A DNA stretch of 21,594 nt from Bacteroidota bacterium (GCA_023448955.1 JAEXJU010000062.1:1-21594), one strand, 5' to 3'. Numbered from the stretch's first letter, positions 6,321-14,022 are shown. The notes: a model not told the origin generated them from the sequence alone. Made by a program: numbers and translations.

Positions 6321-6689
6321 ATGAAAAACTATATCAATTGGGCATTACGATTAATTCCCGCCCTAATTTTACTGCAGACTTTATTCTTCAAATTTACGGC
6401 TCATCCGGATTCTGTTGCCATTTTTTCAAAACTTCACGCAGAACCTTTCGGAAGGATTTTTTCAGGAGTATTGGAACTGATTACTGCCATTTTAATATTG
6501 AATCCCAAAACCACTTTTTGGGGAGCCGTTCTGGGACTTGTAACGATGATTGGAGCAATTGCCTCACACATTTTCATTCTGGGAATCGATACCAATAACG
6601 ATGGCGGAAAATTGTTTTACCTTGCGCTTACCGTTTTTGTTTTCTGTGTGATTCTTTTAATTAAATTTAAAAAAGGAAAGTATGAATAA
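6321..6689 (+). CDS. DoxX-like four-helix membrane protein
   Basis: The 122-aa protein is almost entirely hydrophobic, with about four transmembrane helices (roughly 5-23, 45-62, 66-88 and 97-115). LQTLFFKFTAHPDSVAIFS near the N-terminus and a glycine-rich third helix fit the DoxX/DoxX-like superfamily. Members include quinone-linked oxidoreductase subunits and redox-stress proteins, but most are uncharacterised. The end of the gene overlaps the start of the DinB-like gene by 8 bp, which points to coupled translation. Within this cluster it would supply the inner-membrane component next to two envelope proteins. The function is not known. Confidence 0.72.
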   Translation: MKNYINWALRLIPALILLQTLFFKFTAHPDSVAIFSKLHAEPFGRIFSGVLELITAILILNPKTTFWGAVLGLVTMIGAIASHIFILGIDTNNDGGKLFYLALTVFVFCVILLIKFKKGKYE

Positions 6690-7191
6690 AGACCAATCGG
6701 TTTATGCGATCTTACACGAGATTCTTACCGAACAACAGAATTTACTGAGAAAAGTTTCGGCAAAAATGTACACTCAGAGTATTCCTTCTCTGGACGGTTC
6801 TACCATTGGCGGTCACACGAGACATATTATTGAGTTTCTGGAAATTTTACGGAACTCTTACCACACGAATCAGATTAATTATGACGAAAGACAGAGAAAT
6901 CCGGAACTGGAACAGAATCCTGAAAAAGCGATAGAAATTATTTCCGAAATACTTTTCAGCATTAATTTGCCCAACAAAAATTTGACAATGCATCAAACGG
7001 TGGGAACTATTTCTTTGGAAATTCCGACCAATTTCTTTCGGGAACTTTTGTACAATATTGAGCATTGCATACATCATCAGGCGTTGATAAAAGTGGCTTT
7101 TAACGAAATTAAAATGAGTCATCTGCTGAACAAAAATTTCGGAATTGCCCCTTCAACAATTCAATACAGAGAAACCCAAAATTTAAACTAA
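6682..7191 (+). CDS. DinB-like four-helix-bundle protein
   Basis: The 169-aa product fits the DinB/YfiT superfamily, helical bundles that usually bind a divalent metal through three histidines. Candidate ligands are His45/His48 in GGHTRHIIEF, near the start of helix 2, and His128, His131 and His132 in NIEHCIHHQ. Some superfamily members are bacillithiol or mycothiol transferases and others have no known activity. The ATG lies within the last codons of the DoxX-like gene. The stop (TAA) directly abuts the ATG of the NRDE protein, so the proteins are probably made together. No thiol substrate can be assigned from sequence. Confidence 0.75.
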   Translation: MNKDQSVYAILHEILTEQQNLLRKVSAKMYTQSIPSLDGSTIGGHTRHIIEFLEILRNSYHTNQINYDERQRNPELEQNPEKAIEIISEILFSINLPNKNLTMHQTVGTISLEIPTNFFRELLYNIEHCIHHQALIKVAFNEIKMSHLLNKNFGIAPSTIQYRETQNLN

Positions 7192-7902
7192 ATGTGTACT
7201 GTAACGTATTTTCCGCTTAAAAATAAAATTGTTCTAACTTCCAATCGGGATGAGAAACCCAATCGTTCTGCACAGGAAATTCATCGTGAAAAAGGTATCT
7301 TTTATCCGAAAGATGCTACTAAAAACGGAACGTGGTTTGCGGTTTCAGAAAATGGAAATGTCCTCATTTTATTAAACGGTGCTTTTGAAAATCATCCGGT
7401 AAAAACAAATTACCGAAAAAGCCGTGGACTGATTGTTTTGGATCTGATAGCGGAAGAAGATATTTTCAAGTCAATAGAATTAATTGATTTGGAAAACATT
7501 GAACCTTTTACACTGGTGATTTTTCAGGAAAAACAATTGGCAGAATTTCGCTGGGACGAAACCGAAAAACATTTTAAAAGATTAGACACCCATCTTCCGC
7601 ACATCTGGTCTTCCGCAACTTTGTACGATGCAAAAGCACAGGAAAAAAGAAGGGACATTTTCAAAGAATTTCTGCAAACCAAGACGATTTCCGAAGCAGA
7701 TATTTTAGATTTCCACCATCAGAAAACCGATGATCTGGAAAACGGAATTACCATCAAAAGGCAAAATACGATACAAACCATCAGTACGACACAGCTCGTT
7801 ATTTCCGATGAAACGACACTGAAACATTACGACCGACTGAACCCAGATTCAAAACCCGAAAAAATTTCCCTCAAAAATGAAACTCAGACATCGACTTCAT
7901 AA
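7192..7902 (+). CDS. NRDE (TANGO2) family protein
   Basis: The 236-aa protein has the hallmarks of the TANGO2/NRDE family: an N-terminal MCTV with Cys2, then SNRDE (17-21), NGTWFAVSENGN (45-56) and WSSATLYD. Eukaryotic TANGO2 (HRG-9 in worms) has been linked to heme trafficking and lipid metabolism; bacterial members are mostly unstudied. The Met-Cys start resembles N-terminal-nucleophile hydrolases, so a processed Cys nucleophile is possible (inference). The ATG follows the DinB-like stop with no gap, and the end overlaps the ATP-grasp gene by 26 bp. It is probably cytoplasmic, as no signal peptide or membrane helix is seen. Confidence 0.87.
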   Translation: MCTVTYFPLKNKIVLTSNRDEKPNRSAQEIHREKGIFYPKDATKNGTWFAVSENGNVLILLNGAFENHPVKTNYRKSRGLIVLDLIAEEDIFKSIELIDLENIEPFTLVIFQEKQLAEFRWDETEKHFKRLDTHLPHIWSSATLYDAKAQEKRRDIFKEFLQTKTISEADILDFHHQKTDDLENGITIKRQNTIQTISTTQLVISDETTLKHYDRLNPDSKPEKISLKNETQTSTS

Positions 7903-8929
7903 AATTGCCAACTGGGAATATTGGTCAGTTTATTGCATTTATTTGCCGCTTTTTCCGGTTTGGCTGTACTGTGCATATAAAGCAAGAACGCTTTTGTTTT
8001 TCCACGGTGCGAATCCTTCTATAAAATACGGAGGAATGGCAATGGAAAGTAAAAAAGAAATCTACGATCTGATTCCCGAAAACTGGATCCCGAAAACGGT
8101 TTTTGCGTCTTCAGAAATTTCATTTAACGAAATTTTATCTGAATTAAAATCACAAAACATCAATTTCCCCGTTATTGTAAAACCCAATATCGGATTGAAA
8201 GGTTTGGGCGTTGTTCAGGTAGAAAATTTAAACGAACTGGAAGATTATCAAAAAAATAATGACTGTGATTTTTTAATTCAGGAAAAAATAAATTATCAGA
8301 ATGAAGTCGGCATTTTTTACCACCGTTTTCCTGACGAAAAAAAAGGAAAGATTACAGGAATGGTGAAAAAAGAATTTCTTTCCGTAAAAGGAAATGGCAG
8401 AAAAACGTTGAGAGAACTGGTGATGGAAAATCCCAGAAGTGCGTTCCAGATTAAAGCTATAGAAAAGAAAATGGGAAGCGAAATGCAGAAAACAGTTCCT
8501 GAAAACGAAGAAATAATTCTGATCCCGTTCGGAAGCCATACGAGAGGCGCGAAATTTATTGATATTTCAAGTGAAGTTACCGAAAAATTAGAACAAAAAA
8601 TAGATGAAATCTGCACAAAAGTGAATGGTTTTTATTTCGGAAGATTAGATGTAATGTTTGAAAATATGCAACTTCTACAAGAGGGAAAGAGTTTCAGAAT
8701 TATAGAAATAAACGGTGCTAAAAGCGAACCAACGCATATGTACGACCCGAAACATTCCTTATTTTTTGCGTGGAAGGAAATCACCAAACACTGGAAAATA
8801 ATGGCGGAAATCAGCAGAAAAAACCACGAAACCGGATTTCCTTATCTGGATATCAAAGAGGGATTTTCTGCGCTGAAAAATAATCTGATCATTGAAAAGA
8901 AATTAAGACAAAGTACTCTGTTCGATTAA
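7877..8929 (+). CDS. Membrane-anchored ATP-grasp ligase-like protein
   Basis: The 350-aa protein has an N-terminal hydrophobic segment (about 14-34) followed by an ATP-grasp fold: VIVKPNIGLKGLGVV (99-113) at the nucleotide-binding lysine region, GRLDVMFE (255-262, Asp258) and EINGAKSEPTHMYDP (277-291, Glu277 and Asn279 as likely Mg ligands). ATP-grasp enzymes join a carboxylate to an amine through an acyl phosphate. Similar Bacteroidota proteins are often labelled D-Ala-D-Ala ligase, but this one lacks the usual Ddl N-terminal domain and is membrane-linked, so its substrate is unknown. The ATG lies inside the NRDE gene (26-bp overlap, different frame) behind an A-rich site. The N-terminal NWEYW segment is, as I recall, conserved in relatives, supporting this start. 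Confidence 0.8.
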   Translation: MKLRHRLHKIANWEYWSVYCIYLPLFPVWLYCAYKARTLLFFHGANPSIKYGGMAMESKKEIYDLIPENWIPKTVFASSEISFNEILSELKSQNINFPVIVKPNIGLKGLGVVQVENLNELEDYQKNNDCDFLIQEKINYQNEVGIFYHRFPDEKKGKITGMVKKEFLSVKGNGRKTLRELVMENPRSAFQIKAIEKKMGSEMQKTVPENEEIILIPFGSHTRGAKFIDISSEVTEKLEQKIDEICTKVNGFYFGRLDVMFENMQLLQEGKSFRIIEINGAKSEPTHMYDPKHSLFFAWKEITKHWKIMAEISRKNHETGFPYLDIKEGFSALKNNLIIEKKLRQSTLFD

Positions 8930-8941
8930 TCTAAAAACAAG

Positions 8942-8949
8942 TACTTTTG
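8942..8949 (+). promoter_or_regulatory. -7 promoter element (TACTTTTG) of the dsbD-like gene
   Basis: TACTTTTG is a perfect TAnnTTTG match just after the ATP-grasp stop codon, about 27 nt before the next ATG. It suggests that the thiol:disulfide transporter starts its own transcript. The -33 element is weak (TTC rather than TTG). Confidence 0.5.
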
Positions 8950-8975
8950 TAAATCAAAAAAATTAAAATTTAAAA

Positions 8976-11030
8976 ATGAAGAGGTTTATATTTCTGATTT
9001 CACTTTTTTTCGTTCAGGTATTTTTTTCACAGATCAAAAATCCGGTCAAATTTAAATTCGATGTCAAGCCTGTTGAAAAAGGTGAATACGAAGCTGTTCT
9101 AACCGGAACAATTGAGGATAAATGGCACATTTATTCCCAAGATCTTCCTCAAGATTCGGGAATTCCGACAGAGTTCAAAGTGTCCTCGAAAGACGGAATT
9201 CAGTTGATTGGAAAAGTTCAGGAAATCGGAAAAAAGCACGATGAATTTTCAGAAGCTTTCGGCGCTCAGATTGTTTATTATTCCAATAAAGTCGTTTTCA
9301 AGCAGAAATTCAAACCAAAAGATGCGACAAAACCAGCGACAATCACCGCTGAAATAATGTTTCAGACTTGTAACGACCGCGTTTGTCTTGCTCCTAATAC
9401 GCTCGAATTTGAAAAACAGATTGCAGCTGAAACATCGGCAGAAAATACGGCAACATCACCAAGCGAAGTTTTAAAGTCTGATAGCAATTCTGTTGCAGTG
9501 CCGGAAACAAAAGCGGAAATTGCTGTTGTGTCGCCTGTTACTGGTCAGCAACAAGAAGGATTAAAAATCAATTCTTTGGACTTCAAAAATCCTTTGACCA
9601 ACTGCGGAACTGCTCTGCAAAAACCTGCCAATGACAACTGGCTTGTTTTGGGATTGGGATTTTTAGGCGGATTGATTGCCTTGCTCACACCTTGTGTTTT
9701 TCCTATGATTCCACTCACGGTTTCGTTCTTTACAAAAGGCAGTAAAAATAAAGCAAAAGGAAAACGAGATGCATTTATTTACGGATTTTTCATTCTGTTG
9801 ATTTTTGTTTTATTGAGTATTCCGTTTCATATTATTGATGGGATTTCGGGTAATATTTTCAATCAGATTTCAACAAATATTTGGCTGAATTTATTCTTCT
9901 TCGCCATATTTTTATTCTTTGCTCTGAGCTTTTTTGGCTATTACGAAATTACATTGCCAAGTTCTATCGCCAACAAATCTTCCAAAGCAGAAGAAGCGGG
10001 AGGTATCATCGGGATTTTCTTTATGGCACTGACTTTAGTCATTGTTTCATTCTCCTGTACAGGTCCCATTTTAGGTAGTTTATTAGGTGGAGTTGTTGCT
10101 GGTGCAACGAATGTTCCAACATTATTAACTTTTGCTTTGGCTGGTTTCGGATTGGCTTGGGCATTGGTTTTCGGATTGTTGGCGTTATTTCCTCAAGCAT
10201 TACAAAGTTTACCAAAATCCGGTGGCTGGATGAATACTGTGAAAGTCGTACTTGGATTTATCGAGTTGGCTTTAGCTTTGAAATTCCTATCAAAAGCCGA
10301 TTTGGTTTCCAAAACTTTCTTATTGAAAAGAGAATTGTTCATTGTCCTTTGGATAATCATTGCAATAGGATTGGTGCTTTACCTTTTTGGAAAAATCAGA
10401 TTTCCGCACGATGACAAGAAACCGAAAATTTCACTGACAAGAAGAATTCTTGGCGTGTTTGGAATTGTATTCATTGCTTACCTGATTCAGGGATTGATTC
10501 CGTCCGAGAAGCCAAAATTACAATCTTTGAGCGGAATTTTACCGCCGCTTAATGTTAGCTATTTCCATAAAGAAGAGGACGGAATTCTTGGTTTGAAACC
10601 TTATCACAACTACTTCGAAGCTATAGAAGTGGCGAAGAAAGAAAATAAACCTGTTTTGATAGATTTCACAGGTTACGGCTGTGAGAATTGCCGGAAAATG
10701 GAGGAGTTTGTATGGAGTCAGGAAGATATTCTGCCGATTCTTCAAAACGATGTGATTATTGCCTCTGTTTATGTGGATGACAAAGAAGAATTGCCGGAAA
10801 ATGAGCAAATCAAAATTGATATGGGCGATGGACAAAAGAAGAAAGTTAAAACAATTGGCGACAAATGGAGCTTGTTTCAACAAGTCAATTTCAATAATAA
10901 TTCTCAGCCTCATTATGTTTTGGTAACGCCGGATCAAAAGGTAATTAACTCGCCGGTTTCCGGATATATGCCGAAAGAGGATTTCAGAAAATTCCTGAAA
11001 TGTGGGATTGATTATTTTAAAAGTAAATAA
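8976..11030 (+). CDS. dsbD: Thiol:disulfide interchange protein, DsbD family
   Basis: The 684-aa protein carries electrons from cytoplasmic thioredoxin across the inner membrane to periplasmic partners. All three DsbD modules are visible: a signal peptide (1-18) and an N-terminal immunoglobulin-like domain with Cys132/Cys137 in TCNDRVC; a multi-helix membrane domain (about 220-510) with Cys240 in LTPCVFPMIP and Cys361 in SFSCTGP; and a C-terminal thioredoxin-like domain with CENC (569-572) after DFTGYG. All six redox cysteines are present. Residues about 150-215 are a low-complexity linker rich in Ala, Ser and Glu. Likely roles are cytochrome c maturation or disulfide isomerisation. The gene has its own promoter element, and the acetyltransferase gene starts 2 bp after its stop. 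Confidence 0.95.
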   Translation: MKRFIFLISLFFVQVFFSQIKNPVKFKFDVKPVEKGEYEAVLTGTIEDKWHIYSQDLPQDSGIPTEFKVSSKDGIQLIGKVQEIGKKHDEFSEAFGAQIVYYSNKVVFKQKFKPKDATKPATITAEIMFQTCNDRVCLAPNTLEFEKQIAAETSAENTATSPSEVLKSDSNSVAVPETKAEIAVVSPVTGQQQEGLKINSLDFKNPLTNCGTALQKPANDNWLVLGLGFLGGLIALLTPCVFPMIPLTVSFFTKGSKNKAKGKRDAFIYGFFILLIFVLLSIPFHIIDGISGNIFNQISTNIWLNLFFFAIFLFFALSFFGYYEITLPSSIANKSSKAEEAGGIIGIFFMALTLVIVSFSCTGPILGSLLGGVVAGATNVPTLLTFALAGFGLAWALVFGLLALFPQALQSLPKSGGWMNTVKVVLGFIELALALKFLSKADLVSKTFLLKRELFIVLWIIIAIGLVLYLFGKIRFPHDDKKPKISLTRRILGVFGIVFIAYLIQGLIPSEKPKLQSLSGILPPLNVSYFHKEEDGILGLKPYHNYFEAIEVAKKENKPVLIDFTGYGCENCRKMEEFVWSQEDILPILQNDVIIASVYVDDKEELPENEQIKIDMGDGQKKKVKTIGDKWSLFQQVNFNNNSQPHYVLVTPDQKVINSPVSGYMPKEDFRKFLKCGIDYFKSK

Positions 11031-11032
11031 TT

Positions 11033-11467
11033 ATGGTTTTCAGAGAAGCAAACATCAGCGATATTCCACAAATGCAGATCATCCGGAATGCTGTAAAGGA
11101 AAATCAATTATCCAATCCAGATGTTGTAAAAGATAAAGACTACGAAATCTATTTGACTGATAACGGAAAAGGTTGGGTTTGCGAAATTGAAAACGATATT
11201 GTGGGTTTTGCCATTGTAGATTTGGTTAAGAACAATATTTGGGCTCTGTTTTTAAAACCGGAATTTGAAAACCAAGGCATCGGGAAACAATTGCATAATC
11301 TGATGCTGAACTGGTATTTTACACAAACTCAAAAGCCGGTTTGGCTGGGCACAGAACCTAAGACGAGGGCGGAAAAATTTTACAGATTTTCAGGTTGGAA
11401 AGAAATTGGGAAACACGGAGATGAGATAAAGTTTGAAATGACTTTTAACATCTGGAAAGACATGTGA
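11033..11467 (+). CDS. GNAT-family N-acetyltransferase
   Basis: The 144-aa product is a single GNAT domain. It starts with MVFREANISDIPQMQIIRN, typical of strand 1/helix 1. It contains the acetyl-CoA pyrophosphate-binding loop ENQGIGKQL (about 81-89) and ends with the YRFSGWKEIG motif of the last strand pair. The acceptor cannot be predicted. It begins 2 bp after the dsbD stop, so it is co-transcribed; a hairpin terminator lies 60 bp downstream. A functional link to DsbD is not evident. Confidence 0.86.
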   Translation: MVFREANISDIPQMQIIRNAVKENQLSNPDVVKDKDYEIYLTDNGKGWVCEIENDIVGFAIVDLVKNNIWALFLKPEFENQGIGKQLHNLMLNWYFTQTQKPVWLGTEPKTRAEKFYRFSGWKEIGKHGDEIKFEMTFNIWKDM

Positions 11468-11527
11468 GTTTATAAATGGTATTTTTATAGCATATTTGTA
11501 AATAAGGTATATTATTTGCATTCAATG

Positions 11528-11560
11528 ATCCATAACGATAATAAATTGTTATGGATTTTT
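11528..11560 (+). terminator. Terminator-like hairpin between the acetyltransferase and exbD-like genes
   Basis: ATCCATAAC (11528-11536) pairs perfectly with GTTATGGAT (11548-11556) around an 11-nt loop, followed by a T-run (11557-11560). It ends 33 bp before the ExbD/TolR start and no TAnnTTTG promoter lies between. It could therefore end the dsbD transcript or act as an attenuator in the exbD leader. Confidence 0.7.
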
Positions 11561-11593
11561 AAATTCTATTGCTAACATATAAAATTAACTATT

Positions 11594-12109
11594 ATGGCTG
11601 AGGTACAAATTAAAGAACAATCTGGCGGACAAAGATCTCATAAAAAATTAATACGTGTAGATATGACGCCGATGGTAGATCTGGGATTTTTATTGATTAC
11701 ATTTTTTATGTTTACCACCAATTTCTCAAAACCCAATGTAATGGATTTCGGATTGCCTGCTCACAATCCCGGCGATCCAACGGAAATTGATTATAAAAAT
11801 CAACTGACATTCATTCTCGGAAAAGACGGAAAAGTATTTTACTATCAGGCTGAAAAGAAGGATTTGAATGATAAAAGTTTAACCGAAGTTTCATTTGATA
11901 AATTTCAGGTTGCAAAAACGATTGAAGCTGCAAAAGCCAATGCACCGAAAAAAGAAAACTTTACGGTAATTATTAAACCTGCTGATGATTCGCAATACAA
12001 AACAATAGTGGATATGCTGGATGAACTGGCCATCACAAAATCCGAACGCTACGGTATTGCAGAAATGAATGATAAAGAAAAAGAGCTGTACGAAAAAAAA
12101 ATTCAGTAG
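11594..12109 (+). CDS. ExbD/TolR-family biopolymer transport protein
   Basis: The 171-aa protein has a short cytoplasmic N-terminus and one transmembrane helix (about 24-42, with RVDMTPMVDLGFLLITFFMF), then a periplasmic domain. Asp29 in the helix matches the proton-path aspartate of ExbD/TolR (Asp25 of E. coli ExbD). Together with ExbB or TolQ such proteins use the proton gradient to energise TonB or Tol complexes, or gliding-type motors. The neighbours are unusual: no ExbB/TolQ or TonB gene is next to it, and it is bounded by terminators on both sides (11528-11560 and 12185-12216). It must find its partner elsewhere in the genome. Confidence 0.88.
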   Translation: MAEVQIKEQSGGQRSHKKLIRVDMTPMVDLGFLLITFFMFTTNFSKPNVMDFGLPAHNPGDPTEIDYKNQLTFILGKDGKVFYYQAEKKDLNDKSLTEVSFDKFQVAKTIEAAKANAPKKENFTVIIKPADDSQYKTIVDMLDELAITKSERYGIAEMNDKEKELYEKKIQ

Positions 12110-12130
12110 CAAGCAAGTTCAGGATAAACG

Positions 12131-12184
12131 AAACGTTTGTAGAATTTATAGCTTTAGACATAGCTCTGTAGGAGCGACATTTAT
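12131..12184. repeat. Possible dispersed intergenic repeat fragment
   Basis: The stretch between the ExbD stop and its terminator contains CTGTAGGAGCGACAT (12166-12180). I recall this string recurring in intergenic regions of Chryseobacterium-type genomes. Only one copy is visible here, so the call rests on memory. It is more GC-rich than the DNA around it. Confidence 0.25.
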
Positions 12185-12216
12185 AACCTTTCTGATTCAT
12201 TTTAGAAAGGTTTTTC
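12185..12216 (+). terminator. Rho-independent terminator of the exbD-like gene
   Basis: AACCTTTCT (12185-12193) and AGAAAGGTT (12204-12212) form a perfect 9-bp stem with a 10-nt loop, followed by a T-run. It lies about 75 bp beyond the ExbD stop and just before the leader of the next lipoprotein gene. Confidence 0.85.
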
Positions 12217-12228
12217 ATTTTATTTAAT

Positions 12229-12236
12229 TATTTTCG
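12229..12236 (+). promoter_or_regulatory. Possible -7 element (TATTTTCG) of the lipoprotein/hydrolase operon
   Basis: TATTTTCG differs from TAnnTTTG at one position. It lies about 18 nt before the GTG at 12254, directly after a terminator, where a new promoter is needed. It supports choosing the GTG at 12254 over the one at 12236, which overlaps this element. Confidence 0.35.
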
Positions 12237-12253
12237 TGTTAAATATTAAAACT

Positions 12254-12751
12254 GTGAAAAAACTAATTCCCATCCTTATTCTTTTGTCCATTGTTGCCTG
12301 TAAGAAAGCTGAAGAAAAAAATCATTCTAGAACAGATAGCACAAAAATAATTGACTCTATCAATGCGGTGAGAATAAAAATTAATGACAGTATTCTGAGC
12401 AGCCGGGCTTTCAAAGATTTATCAGGAACGCATTTTTTGACACACGACCAAGTGAAAGGTTCTGGAAAAATCACTTTTACAAAAGTAGCTCAAGATGAAT
12501 ATAAAGTCTCAGGTGGAAATAAAAGCGGAAGTAATTTTGTGAAAATTGAAGGAACTGCAAGAATGACGTCTCCTAAAAATCTTAAATTCGATGGTATAAT
12601 AACCCAAAGTATTTTAGATTATGATAATGGAAAGCTGGACGTAAGAAAAGGCAAGCGAAATTTCTCTACAAAAGACGGCGGAAAAACTTTCAAACTCTAC
12701 GAGTCTGTTAATAATGCAGGATTTGGAGACAAAATAATTATTAAAATGTAA
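12254..12751 (+). CDS. Hypothetical lipoprotein
   Basis: I do not recognise a family. From the GTG at 12254 the 165-aa product starts MKKLIPILILLSIVAC (reading GTG as Met), a lipoprotein signal with lipid-accepting Cys16. An upstream GTG at 12236 would add six residues and is less natural. The mature part has a charged, probably helical stretch (about 17-55), then a beta-rich region with repeated Gly/Lys/Phe patterns such as KGSGKITFTKV and TKDGGKTFKLYES. It could bind a ligand in the periplasm. Its stop lies 3 bp before the alpha/beta hydrolase start, so the two and the DUF1304 gene form one operon. Confidence 0.7.
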   Translation: MKKLIPILILLSIVACKKAEEKNHSRTDSTKIIDSINAVRIKINDSILSSRAFKDLSGTHFLTHDQVKGSGKITFTKVAQDEYKVSGGNKSGSNFVKIEGTARMTSPKNLKFDGIITQSILDYDNGKLDVRKGKRNFSTKDGGKTFKLYESVNNAGFGDKIIIKM

Positions 12752-12754
12752 AAA

Positions 12755-13537
12755 ATGCTCAATTACGAAATACAAGGAGACGGTTCAGAAAACTTAGTTC
12801 TTATTCACGGTTTTATGGAAAATCTCTCGATTTGGGATGATATGATTCCTTTTTTGTCTGAGAAATTCAGGCTGATAAAAATCGATTTGCCAGGTTTTGG
12901 AAAATCAGAAGTGGTTTCAGAAATTCAAACCATGGATTTAATTGCAGATGAAGTCAAAAAAATAACAGATGATTTAGCCATTAAAGATTTTCATTTGCTG
13001 GGCCATTCGATGGGCGGCTACATTGCTCTGGCTTTTGCAGAAAGATATCCTGGGTCGTTGAGATCATTAACTTTATTCTTCTCTACTTATTTTGCAGATG
13101 ATGATGCGAAGAAAGAAACAAGGAGAAAAGGTCTCAGAATCATCAAAGAAAATCTCAGAGCCTTTGTGAATGCGGGTGTTCCGAATCTCTTCAACCCAAA
13201 TGAACACGATGTTTTAGAACCGAAGATCAGACTAGCGAAAGAAATAGCTTACACCTCGTCTGTGGACGGCGTTCTGGCATCTCAAAAAGGAATGATTGAG
13301 CGCCCGGACAGAAGATTGGTGATAGAAAACTTCGAAGGTAAAATTCTTGTGATTTCCGGCAAGCACGACTCCGCTATCAACACAGAAAAAACAATCAAAA
13401 ATCTTCCTGACAGAAGCAATATCAAATCCTATATTTTAGATTGCGGACATAACGGACATTGGGAAAAACCGGAAATCTGCGCGGCTATTATCAACACAGA
13501 ATTGCTGCATCATTTGCCTAAAAATCTCGTTTTATAA
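12755..13537 (+). CDS. Alpha/beta-hydrolase fold protein
   Basis: The 260-aa protein is a typical single-domain alpha/beta hydrolase without a signal peptide, so it is probably cytoplasmic. The oxyanion-hole HGF is at 18-20, DLPGFGKS at 44-51, and the nucleophile elbow GHSMGG at 83-88 (Ser85). The acid is probably the Asp in ISGKHDSAI, and the catalytic histidine lies in CGHNGHWEKPE near the C-terminus. Relatives include esterases, lipases and carbon-carbon hydrolases, so the substrate is open. It begins 3 bp after the lipoprotein gene and ends one base before the DUF1304 gene, a tight three-gene arrangement. Confidence 0.9.
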   Translation: MLNYEIQGDGSENLVLIHGFMENLSIWDDMIPFLSEKFRLIKIDLPGFGKSEVVSEIQTMDLIADEVKKITDDLAIKDFHLLGHSMGGYIALAFAERYPGSLRSLTLFFSTYFADDDAKKETRRKGLRIIKENLRAFVNAGVPNLFNPNEHDVLEPKIRLAKEIAYTSSVDGVLASQKGMIERPDRRLVIENFEGKILVISGKHDSAINTEKTIKNLPDRSNIKSYILDCGHNGHWEKPEICAAIINTELLHHLPKNLVL

Positions 13538-13538
13538 T

Positions 13539-13901
13539 ATGGAACTCATTTCAAAAATCCTCATTGCGATAGTCGCTTTGGAACACCTATATATTCTTTA
13601 TATGGAAATGTTTGCCTGGGAAACATTGGGGAAAAAAACATTCCGAACCATTCCGGCAGAACTCTTTAAACCTACAAAAAGCCTGGCTGCAAATCAAGGT
13701 CTTTATAACGGATTTCTCTCAGCAGGACTCGTCTGGAGTTTGCTTATAAAAGATGCTGTTTGGTCAGGAAATGTAGCGATGTTTTTTCTAGGCTGTGTAA
13801 TAGTAGCTGGCTCTTACGGTGCACTTTCAGCATCCAGAAGAATATTTTTTGTACAGGCATTGCCTGCGGTTATTGCATTGATATTCTTATTGTTGAGTTA
13901 A
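13539..13901 (+). CDS. DUF1304-family membrane protein
   Basis: The 120-aa product has about four transmembrane helices and fits DUF1304. The signature EHLYILYMEMFAWETLGKK (about 15-33) is in the first helix and loop, NQGLYNGFLSAGL follows, and GSYGALSASRR lies before the last helix. No function is known for the family. It is the last gene of a three-gene unit, starting one base after the hydrolase stop codon. A repeat element and a weak hairpin with a T-run follow. Confidence 0.87.
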   Translation: MELISKILIAIVALEHLYILYMEMFAWETLGKKTFRTIPAELFKPTKSLAANQGLYNGFLSAGLVWSLLIKDAVWSGNVAMFFLGCVIVAGSYGALSASRRIFFVQALPAVIALIFLLLS

Positions 13902-13908
13902 TTATTTA

Positions 13909-14022
13909 GGAGCTGTTTCCCGCTGTCCACTATATCTTTTTTCTCCGAACGAAACCTCACAGGTTTTTAAAACCTGTGAGGTTTCCAAAGCTAAAAAAAG
14001 GATGCCGTTTCCATCGGGGCTA
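13909..14022. repeat. GC-rich dispersed repeat element, copy 2, with inserted hairpin
   Basis: Starting GGAGCTGTTTCCCGCTG and ending CCATCGGGGCTA, this element matches the reverse complement of 2226-2305 block by block at both ends, so the two are members of one family. Between the arms it carries a 16-bp perfect hairpin (13951-13985) that copy 1 lacks. It lies in the space between the convergent DUF1304 and DHH genes. Read from the gene that ends beside it, it has the same orientation as copy 1. From memory, such elements are common in Chryseobacterium-group genomes. Confidence 0.7.
13951..13985. repeat. 16-bp perfect inverted repeat nested in the repeat element
   Basis: GAAACCTCACAGGTTT (13951-13966) and AAACCTGTGAGGTTTC (13970-13985) are exact reverse complements around a 3-nt loop. 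The CCTCACAGG/CCTGTGAGG hairpin is, as I recall, itself a frequent intergenic repeat in Flavobacteriia. It could act as a bidirectional terminator or be a small mobile unit. Confidence 0.75.
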
